Assembly (NCBI RefSeq): GCF_014323705.1
Contig: NZ_JABVEC010000037.1
Span: forward strand, 1 to 64,000
Length of the DNA stretch: 64,000 nucleotides
Direction of reading: 5' to 3'
Source: Actinomadura alba
Lineage (GTDB): Bacteria; Actinomycetota; Actinomycetes; Streptosporangiales; Streptosporangiaceae
Shown here: piece after piece, positions 26,093 to 34,767 of the stretch
How the letters are laid out: each line of letters begins with the position of its first letter
Numbering within the stretch: position 1 is the stretch's first letter
Notes under the pieces: generated by a model
Told to the model about the DNA's origin: nothing
The model's database searches: none
What the model saw: the letters and a program-made list of their open reading frames with translations, nothing else
Position numbers and translations under genes: made by a program

Positions 26093-26629
26093 ATGGGTGT
26101 GGAGCGGGTCCCAGCACCAAAGCGGTCCTGTTCGATGTGCGACCGTCCGGCCGTGTGCGGAGGCAGACTGCCCGGCGACCGCAAAGCGCGGGCACTGTGC
26201 CAGTCCCACGCGGATGCGGTGTTCGGTCCGGTAGACCCACCGTGGCGTTGGCTCGATGCCAAGACGCAGCGGGAGATAGTCGATGAATGGCTGCGAGGGC
26301 TGACGATAATCGCCCACCCTGACGGCCGTACGCCCGAGGAGTTGCTGGCTGAGATCGCTGAGGTGAACCAGATGACGGTCGACCACATATCGATCGTTTC
26401 CCCGTTGCTGCCTGGCGAGGCGCGCACGCTTACTGAGACGACGCGGGCGAACTCCAGGCTGCGGAGCAGGGAGACGAAGGTGCACGCCTTCGTCACCCTG
26501 CTCCTCGTGGACTGGTTGGCCGAGGAGACCGGTCAGACTCGCTCTGATGTCCTCCACCGCCTGGCTCTTCGACTCGACGCGTGGTTGAGCGAGCACGACA
26601 GGCCGGATGCCGAGGACAAGGCGGAGTAG
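26093..26629 (+). CDS. small Cys-rich protein, zinc-finger-like
   Basis: 178 aa from this ATG; an in-frame GTG at 26042 is possible, and neither has a clear ribosome site. Near the N-terminus lies CSMCDRPAVCGGRLPG, then ALCQSH: four cysteines and a histidine that could bind zinc. The rest is soluble and charged, with two helical parts. No known family. It follows the DUF262 gene and converges with the OLD gene, 23 bases apart, so it could belong to either system. Confidence 0.6.
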   Translation: MGVERVPAPKRSCSMCDRPAVCGGRLPGDRKARALCQSHADAVFGPVDPPWRWLDAKTQREIVDEWLRGLTIIAHPDGRTPEELLAEIAEVNQMTVDHISIVSPLLPGEARTLTETTRANSRLRSRETKVHAFVTLLLVDWLAEETGQTRSDVLHRLALRLDAWLSEHDRPDAEDKAE

Positions 26630-26652
26630 CCGTCGGCGTCCGGCGGCTGCGG

Positions 26653-28545
26653 TCAACCCTCCGGGCACAGGGCCATCACCCGGACGATGATGTCGCTGAG
26701 CCAGGCCGGCGGGGTGGTCACAGCCTCGATGGCGGCCTGCCGGTAGGTGACGAAATTCTTCCCTTCGTTACCGCGGCCCTCCGCGACGATCTTCTGGCGA
26801 GCGGAACACCATTCGGGCCACTCGCTCTCCAGGTAGGTCTCCAAGGTGTCGCGCAGGACCGCGTAGGTGTCGTGCACCTTGGTCTGCGGCCAGTCCTCGG
26901 GCACTGCGCCAAGGTATGCGAGCACTCTGCGGTTCTCCGCCTTCTCCTTCGCCCCGATGGGTGCGACCTTGGCGGGTTCCTTGCCCGAGTCCTGAGCTCG
27001 CTGTTCGCAGCCCGCGTCGCCGTCGAAGACCACGAAGCAGGGAACGCCGAGTTCCGTCAGGATCGCATGGGCGAGCGGGATGTTGCCCTTTCCCTGGACT
27101 TCGACCACGATCACGCCGTTCTTATTGAGCGGATCGTGCCGGAGTCCGCAGCCTTCGAGGAGCCCTTGTTCCGTCGAACCTTCCACCAGGATCGCTACAC
27201 GGGCGAACAGCGCCTCAGGGAGTGAGGCCAGGCAGACGCGCATGAGCTGGCGATGAATCTGGTCCGGCTTCACCACCCCGTCGAGCCGCCGAGCGACAGA
27301 TTCGGCTGTGGCCGCCGCGATCCGAACCGATGGCGCACCGCCGTCCACGATCGTCCGGGTCATCCGGCGGATCTCGTCGAAGCCCTCGGACTCCAGAAAG
27401 TAGGGGCTGTGGGTGGCATAGGCCACCTGCACGCCGCGGCCCGTCACACTTGAGATCTTGCGCAGCACCGTCGCGAACGCCCGCGCCTGGATGGGGTGCT
27501 GGAACAGTTCCGGCTCCTCGATGGCCAAAAAGATCGTACGGTCGAGCTCTGTCTCCTTGCTCTCGGCCAGCAACCGCAGTGCCGAGATGAGCAGCGCGCG
27601 CTGAAATCCGTGCCCCTGCTGGTCGATGCGCGTGCGGGCACGGCCGTCCACGACCGATACCGAGAACTGCACCTGGGGCAGGCGGAACTCGGGTACGACG
27701 GGCGTGACATTGATGCTGCGTCCGCTGGTGAGCTCCCCGACCGCCGAGGTGAGACTCTCGGAGAGGGTGTCCAGTTGCTCGCTGAAGTGCTCGGTATGGA
27801 TGTTCTCCCGGCTGACCGTGACAAGGTCGCTGAGCTGCGCCATCTCCACGTCCGCCTGCGTACGGTCGACGGCCTGTTCCAAGATCCGGCCGATGATCGA
27901 GCCCTTGATGTCCCGGCCCTCCTCACCGGCGCGCAGGTCGGCGCTGACGAAGACGTAGTCGAACAGGCCGGTCATCTTGGCCTGTCCCGCGAAGCCGAAG
28001 AAGTGGGTGTCGGCCTCCAACTCCGTGCTCGTCAGGTTGCCGGGGTGCTCCTTTTCCCACTGCGACAGCGCGATTTCGAGTTGAGTGGCGCTGCGAACCG
28101 CCGGCAGGTTCAGCTCGGGACGTTCCCTGCGCAACTCGTTGTAGCGGGTACGCCGCTCCATTGCGCCGGCGATCTCTCGGAGTTCGGTGAATGGTGGAAA
28201 GCTCATGGCACGGCCGGAGAGCTTGTCCACGCCGTTCTCCCAGCGGCGCCAGAGCCGCACGGTCGGTGCACCGTCAGCGGCGTACTTGCCGAGGGCGGTC
28301 CGGTCGAGGTCGGTGAGGTGCCCGAACTCCACCTCGACGGTGATGCGTTCAGGTGTGATGCCGACGGAGACGTCGTCGTGAGTGAGGGTCGTGGCCCGGT
28401 CGCCGTTGAAGAACCAGTCCAGCGCGCGGAGTACGGAGGACTTGCCGACCCCGTTGGGCCCGATGAAGGTCGTGATGTCGTCGAACGGGATGTCCACGTC
28501 GCGGAGACAGCGGTACCCCTGGATCCTCACTCGTTGAATTCTCAC
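26653..28545 (-). CDS. OLD family ATP-dependent nuclease
   Basis: 630 aa. The N-terminal ATPase has VRIQGYRCLRDVDI, Walker A GPNGVGKSS and Walker B FLAIEEPELFQHPIQ, then THSPYFL. The C-terminal TOPRIM domain has ARVAILVEGSTEQGLLEG and VPCFVVFDGDAGCEQ, giving the Glu and DxD metal residues of overcoming-lysogenisation-defect nucleases. Such proteins act alone (class 1) or with a helicase (Gabija); no helicase gene is adjacent here. GTG start at VRIQRVRIQG is preferred over a frame beginning twelve codons earlier. Likely phage defence. Confidence 0.9.
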   Translation of the reverse strand: MRIQRVRIQGYRCLRDVDIPFDDITTFIGPNGVGKSSVLRALDWFFNGDRATTLTHDDVSVGITPERITVEVEFGHLTDLDRTALGKYAADGAPTVRLWRRWENGVDKLSGRAMSFPPFTELREIAGAMERRTRYNELRRERPELNLPAVRSATQLEIALSQWEKEHPGNLTSTELEADTHFFGFAGQAKMTGLFDYVFVSADLRAGEEGRDIKGSIIGRILEQAVDRTQADVEMAQLSDLVTVSRENIHTEHFSEQLDTLSESLTSAVGELTSGRSINVTPVVPEFRLPQVQFSVSVVDGRARTRIDQQGHGFQRALLISALRLLAESKETELDRTIFLAIEEPELFQHPIQARAFATVLRKISSVTGRGVQVAYATHSPYFLESEGFDEIRRMTRTIVDGGAPSVRIAAATAESVARRLDGVVKPDQIHRQLMRVCLASLPEALFARVAILVEGSTEQGLLEGCGLRHDPLNKNGVIVVEVQGKGNIPLAHAILTELGVPCFVVFDGDAGCEQRAQDSGKEPAKVAPIGAKEKAENRRVLAYLGAVPEDWPQTKVHDTYAVLRDTLETYLESEWPEWCSARQKIVAEGRGNEGKNFVTYRQAAIEAVTTPPAWLSDIIVRVMALCPEG

Positions 28546-28803
28546 CCATCTAGCACAGCGGTAACAGCGGTCACAACGCAACTCGATATCGGAGAATGAA
28601 TTACGGGCTGCGCGTGGCCATGATTTGATTCAGGCGTTATTTGGGATTTAGTGCACTTCGCGAGAATAGCCGTCAAGTATTCCAAGCCGGATATGTCTCG
28701 CTTTAGAGTGCTCGATTGCTTATGACGGCATCGACGGATCATCCTTGCCGGTCGAGGTGTTCGGTGAGACCCTGAGGGAGGTCTCGCGGAGTAGGGAGCG
28801 CTC

Positions 28804-29043
28804 ATGAGGGCCGTTCGACGGCTGGGCAGGACCCCGGCGGAACTCGGGAACACCACGGGCGTCAGCGGGTCCCCGGACATCATCGAGTTGGACGATGGTT
28901 CCATCGGAGTCATCGGCACCGACATCACCGACGAACTCGGACGCCAGCCGTTGCGCGACGCCAGGTGTGCGCCGGATGAGCGGATCGTGCGCATCCCCCG
29001 CAACACGCTCCTTCATGCGGCGAAGGATGTGTTGGAGAGCTGA
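28804..29043 (+). CDS. 79-aa partner protein of DUF6879 gene
   Basis: Small acidic protein with IIELDDGSIGVIGTDIT, DARCAPDERIVRIPR and a helical end AAKDVLES. I have the impression that actinomycetes often pair this type of gene with DUF6879; the link here is the TGATG overlap with that gene. Function unknown, perhaps regulation. Ribosome site GGGAGCGCTC ATG is weak to fair. The 258-base gap before it has no gene but should hold promoters for this operon and the divergent OLD gene. Confidence 0.75.
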   Translation: MRAVRRLGRTPAELGNTTGVSGSPDIIELDDGSIGVIGTDITDELGRQPLRDARCAPDERIVRIPRNTLLHAAKDVLES

Positions 29044-29618
29044 TGCGGCCGCCGGCGTGGGCCCTGCGGGAGAGTGAACGCCTTGATCTCGATGAGTTCT
29101 CCGGCTGGTTCTCCGAGGCGTGGTCGGCGCTGACGTCCCGGTTTCTCAAGCTCGAGTGCCGCCAGGATTATCGAGAGATCGAGACCAACGAGTCGCAGGC
29201 CGCCTATGAGAGCGGCGACATTGAGAAGGCGAGAGAACTGCTGCGCGTCGAGGCCGAGGCGGATCGGCCGCTGTACGAGGACGTGATCAAGCAGAGTATC
29301 GATTACGCTCGCATCCGGCTCGTCCAAGAGCCACTGTCGCCGTATCTCCGGTACGAGCTGATCAGCTACGAGATCCGTCAGGCGATGGGAGAGAACATCG
29401 AGGTCGTCCGCGTGCCGGGAGAACTGGCGCTCCCCAACGAGGACTACTTTGATTTTCTGCTGTTCGACCGGTACGTGGCCCTGATCCACGACTACGGAGA
29501 GAGCGGTGCGCAGTCCGGCGGGTGGATGACCCGCCACCCCGGAACGATCGAATCCCTTGAACGGACCCTACTTGCGCTCCGCGAGACCGCCGTGCCGATC
29601 GACCAATACGCTCGGTGA
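29043..29618 (+). CDS. DUF6879 family protein
   Basis: 191 aa. Typical family landmarks are FLKLECRQDYREI, RIRLVQEPLSPYLRYEL, ENIEVVRVP and DFLLFDRYVALIHDYGESG. The family has no known biochemistry and is common beside XRE/DUF397 regulators in actinomycetes. It is the intact counterpart of the deleted copy at 19229-19505. Overlaps the genes on both sides (TGATG and GTGA), so three proteins are made from one message. Confidence 0.85.
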   Translation: MRPPAWALRESERLDLDEFSGWFSEAWSALTSRFLKLECRQDYREIETNESQAAYESGDIEKARELLRVEAEADRPLYEDVIKQSIDYARIRLVQEPLSPYLRYELISYEIRQAMGENIEVVRVPGELALPNEDYFDFLLFDRYVALIHDYGESGAQSGGWMTRHPGTIESLERTLLALRETAVPIDQYAR

Positions 29619-30313
29619 ATAGGCGCGTCCTGCGCACAGCGCTCACGGCCGCGGCTCTTTTCGGCGGCATCGCTCTGGTGGCCGCCAGTCTTGTCATACC
29701 GGCCTTGCTGTTGCTCCAAGCCGATGATCGGACACTCGACAGGTGGTCACAGATCGGGCAGGCCGTCTCACCTGTCGGTGTCTTCTTCTCCGGGATCGCC
29801 TTCATCGGCATCACCTTGACGCTGTTCTTGCAACGGCGCGAGCTCCACAACCAGCGCGAAGAGCTCACCATCGCCCGCGAGGAGCAGCAGCGCAGCAGCG
29901 AGATCGCGCTACGCCAACTGCACACTGACCTCATCAAGATGGCCATCGACGACCCTGAGCTTCGTGAAGTCTGGCCACAACTCGTTCCCGGAGTGGAGGA
30001 GACCAAGAAGGACCATTACTGCAATCTCATTCTCAATCTTCAGAAAGTGGCGTACGAGACCGGGACGATCGAGTTGGAGGAGCTCAGAGGCGCCCTCGCC
30101 TATCTGATGAGCAGTCCCGACATGTACTTGTTCTGGGAGAAGGCACGAACCGCCCGCGCGAATGTGACCAGTGGGGACGAGGCCGAGGACTTCTTCACCA
30201 CCGAGATCGACAGGGCGTTCACGGCCGCTTCGCCCCAGCCGCCCCAGTCGCTCATGCGGCTCCTTCGCCGTGCGGTCGCCCAGTGGCGCGCCGGCCGTCA
30301 TGGAAGGCGCTGA
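29615..30313 (+). CDS. DUF6082-like membrane protein
   Basis: 232 aa. Two membrane helices lie in the first 75 residues (ALFGGIALVAASLVIPALLL and GVFFSGIAFIGITLTLFLQ), followed by a long cytosolic coiled helix RRELHNQREELTIAREEQQ and a helical domain with IDDPELREVWPQLVP, which I recall from DUF6082. Function unknown. Third gene of the operon starting at 28804. Confidence 0.8.
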   Translation: MNRRVLRTALTAAALFGGIALVAASLVIPALLLLQADDRTLDRWSQIGQAVSPVGVFFSGIAFIGITLTLFLQRRELHNQREELTIAREEQQRSSEIALRQLHTDLIKMAIDDPELREVWPQLVPGVEETKKDHYCNLILNLQKVAYETGTIELEELRGALAYLMSSPDMYLFWEKARTARANVTSGDEAEDFFTTEIDRAFTAASPQPPQSLMRLLRRAVAQWRAGRHGRR

Positions 30314-30346
30314 GCGCCGCCCCTGCGATGCTCAGCGATAGGCGCT

Positions 30347-30922
30347 CTATCGTCCGTTACACCCATGCCGCGAAGGCGTGGCGCCGCCATCGTCCAGGGC
30401 GAGGAGTAAGGCCTCGGCGGCATGGTCGTTCATGCAGACGAGCGCGCTGGGCCGGCCTGCGGGGTCGACGTAGGGGGAGATTCCGAAGGTCGCGGTGATG
30501 ATCCCGCGTCGGGCGAGCCAGTGGCCGAGTCGATGGCGGAGGCGGTCTGCGAGGTCGATGGCCTGGCGCTGTTGGTCGCTGAGGTGCTCGACGGGCGGTG
30601 GCACGGCGGTGGTCTCCTTGGTGAGATCAGGTGGGGCGGCGGTGGCGATACGGGGTGGCGAACGGACGGAGCGGTCGCGCACCTCCTCGGGGCGCGGCGG
30701 TGCGGGAGGCTCCTCGGGGGCAGGGGGCTCGACCGCGCCGCCGCGCCGGCTTCGGGGGTCGTACGGCCCGGCGGTCCTGCTGCTCCGGCGACAGCCGGGC
30801 CGTACGGCGTCACCCGGACGGCGTCGCCCGCCCGGACCGGGGGTGAGCGGGCCGCCGTGTTCGTCGGGCGCGCTCGCGTACTCGGGAATCCACCACAGGG
30901 GCGGGTCGTACCAGAGGATCAT
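30347..30922 (-). CDS. hypothetical protein with Pro/Arg-rich middle
   Basis: 191 aa. Begins MILWYDPPLWWIPEYASAP, has a Pro/Arg/Glu-rich disordered part (about 30-105) and an ordered C-terminal domain with LSDQQRQAIDLADRLRHRL and FGISPYVDPAGRPSALVCM. No family recognised. The ATG overlaps the stop of the RsbW-like gene upstream (ATGA), so it is translated together with it. Confidence 0.7.
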   Translation of the reverse strand: MILWYDPPLWWIPEYASAPDEHGGPLTPGPGGRRRPGDAVRPGCRRSSRTAGPYDPRSRRGGAVEPPAPEEPPAPPRPEEVRDRSVRSPPRIATAAPPDLTKETTAVPPPVEHLSDQQRQAIDLADRLRHRLGHWLARRGIITATFGISPYVDPAGRPSALVCMNDHAAEALLLALDDGGATPSRHGCNGR

Positions 30923-31449
30923 CGGGAGGTCCGCGCGCGGGCAGAGGCGCAGTGTTCCGCCGTGCCGACGGCGGGGGAGCAGTCGAGCTCGAACCACATG
31001 GTGCGGCCCGCTTCATGGGTGCGCATGCCGTACCGCCCGCCCGTGATCTCTCGCAGTAGGCGCAGGCCACGGCCACTGACCGCGTCAGGCCCGCCGTCGA
31101 CGAGGCGCGGGATGCTGGACGCCGATCCGGCGTCGGTCACCTCGACCCGGATGGTCTGGCTGGTGGAGAGTACGGTGACCGACACGAACCCGGGGCGTCC
31201 GCACTCGTCGAGCCTGGCCGAGTCGGAGTGCAGGATCGAGTTGGTGATCAGTTCGCTCCCCAGCAGTTCGACCTCGGACACTGCCGGGTGGTTCTTACCG
31301 AGCAGTTCACGGAGCCAGTGCCGTGCGGTGCGGACCTGATGGGCTTCAGCCGGGAAATCGATCGAGCCGAGGACGATGGGACCGCCGCCGATGCCGCACT
31401 GCGCATGCGGGCTCGGCTGCCCGGATGGAAGCTGATCAATTGGCTTCAT
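30919..31449 (-). CDS. RsbW-like ATP-binding protein (GHKL, anti-sigma type)
   Basis: 176 aa. The HATPase core shows LLGSELITNSILHSDS (N box), VEVTDAGSASSIP (G1) and SGRGLRLLREI (G2), as in the many small actinomycete GHKL proteins linked to DUF397/XRE regulators. Such proteins may act as serine kinases of anti-sigma partners or as ATP-dependent switches. Divergent from the XRE gene with 126 bases between. ATG follows GAGGAC. Confidence 0.88.
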   Translation of the reverse strand: MKPIDQLPSGQPSPHAQCGIGGGPIVLGSIDFPAEAHQVRTARHWLRELLGKNHPAVSEVELLGSELITNSILHSDSARLDECGRPGFVSVTVLSTSQTIRVEVTDAGSASSIPRLVDGGPDAVSGRGLRLLREITGGRYGMRTHEAGRTMWFELDCSPAVGTAEHCASARARTSR

Positions 31450-31575
31450 GCCCTGTCCTCACCTGTGAAATCGGTATCCACAGGGTCTCGCGGACGGTCT
31501 ACCCTGAGATAGGCAAAACACAGGCAGCCCACCTGCACAAGGTTTGCTCGGCAGAACTACGGAGATGTGCGGACG

Positions 31576-32382
31576 ATGGCCGGTAATCACCTGACAGCGC
31601 GAGCGTTTCTTGCTAGGGAGATTCGTCTCGCGCGGGAGGCAAAAGGGATGAGCCGGGCCGCACTTGGTAAAGCGGTCTTCGCCTCGGAGTCTCTCGTCAC
31701 GGCATGGGAGAAGAGCAGGTACGTTCCGAAGCCCGATGCGATAGATCGTCTTGAGGGAGTGCTCGGAACACGTGGCGTTCTCTCCCGCCTCCTTGAGGAT
31801 CTCGTGAGCGTCACGGTCCCGCTGGAGTGGTTCGGAAAGTGGGTGGAGATCGAGGGTAGGGCCACAGCTTTATGGTCATTTGAGTTGGCCGTTGTTCCAG
31901 GCCTTCTGCAGACAGAAGATTATGCGCGTGCCGTGTTGCGTGCAGCGAATCATCTTGCCGATACAGAGGAAATGGTCATTGCGCGGATGAACCGGCAGCG
32001 GATCCTGGCCAAGGAAGACGCTCCGGTACTCGTGGCGCTCATGGATGAAAGCGTGCTGCAACGCAACATTGGCGGTGCTGCGGTGATGCATGATCAGTTG
32101 CTGCATCTTGCCGAAGTGGCACAGCGGGACAACGTGGTCGTACAGATTGTTCCGCTGATGGCAACGGTCTGTTCCGGATTTCTCGGCGGATTCGTGATCG
32201 CCAACTTCGACGGCGGCAACGATGTGGCGTATGTGGACAACCAACTCAGCGGCGAGGTCGTTGAGCGTGCTGAGGACGTCGTGCGACTCCGGCGCATGTT
32301 CGAGATCTTCAGAGCGGACGCTCTCCCGCAGCGGGAAACAATCGAACTGATCACTAGGGCGGCGGAACAGTGGAAGGCTTGA
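31576..32382 (+). CDS. XRE-type regulator with DUF5753 domain
   Basis: 268 aa. N-terminal helix-turn-helix (RLAREAKGMSRAALGKAVF, ESLVTAWEKSRYVPKP), then the DUF5753 domain with the conserved VPGLLQTEDYARAVL and MNRQRIL. Family members in Streptomyces act in development and usually have a DUF397 partner, which follows here with a 13-base overlap. I chose the ATG of MAGNHLT with GGAG eleven bases before; a GTG three codons upstream is possible. Confidence 0.9.
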   Translation: MAGNHLTARAFLAREIRLAREAKGMSRAALGKAVFASESLVTAWEKSRYVPKPDAIDRLEGVLGTRGVLSRLLEDLVSVTVPLEWFGKWVEIEGRATALWSFELAVVPGLLQTEDYARAVLRAANHLADTEEMVIARMNRQRILAKEDAPVLVALMDESVLQRNIGGAAVMHDQLLHLAEVAQRDNVVVQIVPLMATVCSGFLGGFVIANFDGGNDVAYVDNQLSGEVVERAEDVVRLRRMFEIFRADALPQRETIELITRAAEQWKA

Positions 32383-32561
32383 AGTGGCGCAAGGCGTCAC
32401 ACAGCGGAGCGAACGGTGGGAACTGCGTTGAGGTAGCCCGTGCCGCACATCAGATCGCCGCACGGGACAGCAAGAACCCCGATGGTGGAACCATTTGGAT
32501 CTCGTCCGCTGATTGGCGGCGATTCATCACTGAGATCAAGAGTGGCCTACTGGACTCGTGA
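32370..32561 (+). CDS. DUF397 protein
   Basis: 63 aa with the diagnostic WRKASHSGANGGNCVEVA and RDSKNPDGGTIWIS, ending in the usual W-RFI pattern. DUF397 proteins are small partners of XRE/DUF5753 regulators, possibly antitoxin-like or anti-activators. GTG start inside the upstream gene. Confidence 0.93.
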   Translation: MEGLKWRKASHSGANGGNCVEVARAAHQIAARDSKNPDGGTIWISSADWRRFITEIKSGLLDS

Positions 32562-32670
32562 AATCGTTCGAATTCTGTTTCTCGGCTCGCGTTCCCGACT
32601 GCCCAGCCAGCGGGTGGTGGGATGGCGTCTGCGATTTATGCGGTTTCGCTGGTCGCGGGCGCTTATGCGG

Positions 32671-33102
32671 CTACGCATCGGCCCATCCCTCGGAGTTCGA
32701 GTAGGACTCATAGGAGTAGCGAGTGCTGCGATCCCACTCCTCGCCGGTGATGTGTTCGTACGCCCTGTCCGGCGCGTAGAGCAGGCTCTCGGCCCAGATG
32801 AGATTGGTGGCGTACGGAACGAAGTGCGCCGGAATCTGGAGCACGTTCTCGTACGTTTCGCGGCCGGCGGCGACTACGGCGGCGCGCGTGTAGAGGAAGC
32901 TGTCGCTCGACAGGTCCCACCCGTACTCCTTGCGGTCCAGCCGGTAGAGGGCCCACGACAGCTGTTCGGCGAACCCGATGACCGCCGCCAGCGGACCGGC
33001 GGACAGACGAGCCGTCAGGGTGGCGGCCAGATGTTCCGCGTCGGGATCAGGCGTGGGAGGTCTGCAGTCGTCGATGAGCTGCCAGAAGGTGTTCTCGTCC
33101 AT
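32671..33102 (-). CDS. DUF4240 protein
   Basis: 143 aa beginning MDENTFWQLIDDCR, the hallmark of DUF4240, followed by LSWALYRLDRKEYGWDL and SDSFLYTRAAVVAAGRETYE. Function unknown; some members sit near toxin-immunity loci. Monocistronic. Confidence 0.88.
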   Translation of the reverse strand: MDENTFWQLIDDCRPPTPDPDAEHLAATLTARLSAGPLAAVIGFAEQLSWALYRLDRKEYGWDLSSDSFLYTRAAVVAAGRETYENVLQIPAHFVPYATNLIWAESLLYAPDRAYEHITGEEWDRSTRYSYESYSNSEGWADA

Positions 33103-33172
33103 GCCTCAGAGCATGACGGACGGCTCTGATAAGGGGCCGGCGGAACGCCGCGCCGTCGTAAGAAGCGACGTC

Positions 33173-34525
33173 TTAGTGGCTGTTGTCGCAGCGGGGGAGG
33201 CGGAGGACGAAGCGGGCGCCTTGTGCGCTGTCGTCGATGGTGAGGGTGCCGTCGTGGGCTTGGGCGATCTGGCGGGCGATGGGCAGGCCGAGGCCGGTTC
33301 CTCCGGCGTCGCGGCTGCGGGAGGCCTCCAGACGGGTGAAGCGGTCGAAGACGGTCTCGCGGTGTTCGGGGGCGATTCCGGCGCCGTCGTCGAGGACTTC
33401 GAGTACGGCCATGGGGCCGTCGGCCCGGACGATGATGGTGATCTGTTCGTCGGCGTGGCGCTCGGCGTTGTCGAGCAGATTGGTGAGCAGCCGGATGACG
33501 CGCAGCCGGTCACAGTCGACGACCACGGAACGGGAGAATCGCCGGACGATCCTCACCCGGTAGGTCCGGCGGTCCAGTTCAGCGGCGATCATATTCGCCA
33601 GGTCGGTCGGCCTGCGGTTCAGCATGACCCCGGCGTCCAGTTTGGCGAGGTTGAGCAGATCGGTCACGATCGCCTGCAGGCGGTCTATTCCGGTGAGTAC
33701 CTCGGTGGCGGTTCGTGGCCAGTCGGTGTCGTCGGGGTACATCAGTCCTTCCTCGACCTGGGCCCGCATGGCGGTGATCGGGCTGCGCAGGTCATGGGAG
33801 GCGTCGGAGGTGAACTGCCGCAACTGCTCGTAGGCGCCTTCGAGGCGGTCCAGGGTGGCGTTCACCGTCTCGGCCAGCAGCCTGATCTCGTCCTGGTTGA
33901 GGGGTACCGGGACCCGCCGGTGCAGTCCGGTGCCCGTGATCTCCTTCAGTTCGGTGCGGATGGCGTCGACCGGACCCAGGGTCTTGCCGACCGCCCGCGA
34001 GACGCCGACCGCCATCATCGTGGTCATCAGCAGAGACATGCCGATCACCAGGGACAGCACAGTGCGGTTCCCGTACCAGGGGACGCCCGGGACCGCCACG
34101 TTGACGAGCCAGATCCCGTCCGGCTGGAAGACCTTGAAGAGCACGACGGTCTTGCAGCCGGTCAGCCCGTCCACATGGCACAGACTCCGTTGGCTGCGCA
34201 CGGCCGCGTCGTTCCCCGGTGGGAGTGTGGCGATCGGCGGCCGACCGACGAGCTGATGCGTCGCCGAGACCACCCGGCCGTGCGCGTTCAGGACCTGGAT
34301 CGCATCGCCCCTGCTCTCCGGCAGTACGGAGGGGAGCTGTCCCAGCTTGATGATGGGCAGCACCCGGTCCCAGCCCGCGGTGGCCCGGGTCTCGGCCGAC
34401 TCGCTCTCCTGGTTGCCGACGAAGACGAGGAACAGCATGCTGAACCCGATGCACACCAGTGCCGCGACGGCACCGGTCGCCCACGTGGTGCGGGCTCGTA
34501 GTGATGATCGGTTCCAGGCCGGCAT
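33173..34525 (-). CDS. orphan sensor histidine kinase
   Basis: 450 aa. Two membrane helices (about residues 15-37 and 155-178) flank an extracellular region with two cysteines (SLCHVDGLTGCK). HAMP and kinase core follow: H box SDASHDLRSPIT, N box LLDNAERHA, G1 DDGAGI, F box FDRF and G2 GGTGLGLPIA. No response regulator is adjacent. It is clearly related to the kinase at 59468-60925 in layout, sensor length and core sequence. Upstream 34526-34767 has no gene. Confidence 0.9.
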   Translation of the reverse strand: MPAWNRSSLRARTTWATGAVAALVCIGFSMLFLVFVGNQESESAETRATAGWDRVLPIIKLGQLPSVLPESRGDAIQVLNAHGRVVSATHQLVGRPPIATLPPGNDAAVRSQRSLCHVDGLTGCKTVVLFKVFQPDGIWLVNVAVPGVPWYGNRTVLSLVIGMSLLMTTMMAVGVSRAVGKTLGPVDAIRTELKEITGTGLHRRVPVPLNQDEIRLLAETVNATLDRLEGAYEQLRQFTSDASHDLRSPITAMRAQVEEGLMYPDDTDWPRTATEVLTGIDRLQAIVTDLLNLAKLDAGVMLNRRPTDLANMIAAELDRRTYRVRIVRRFSRSVVVDCDRLRVIRLLTNLLDNAERHADEQITIIVRADGPMAVLEVLDDGAGIAPEHRETVFDRFTRLEASRSRDAGGTGLGLPIARQIAQAHDGTLTIDDSAQGARFVLRLPRCDNSH

Positions 34526-34767
34526 CCGGACTCCCGGAGGAGCTGCTCCTCCACCTCGAGTACGCCTCTATCACTGCGGGCGTCCGGCAACGGGCGTCCG
34601 CCTGCCTGCTGGGATGCCCGTAGGCGCGCGGGTTGCCACAGAAGCGCACTAGATTTGCCCTGATTCGGTAGATATGTCAGAGCTTGTCGCTAAAGCACAT
34701 CATAGTCCCTTCATGGCTTCCTATTGAAGGCCTGCCATGGTTCGTGGTAGTGGGACCGCTCGGGGAC

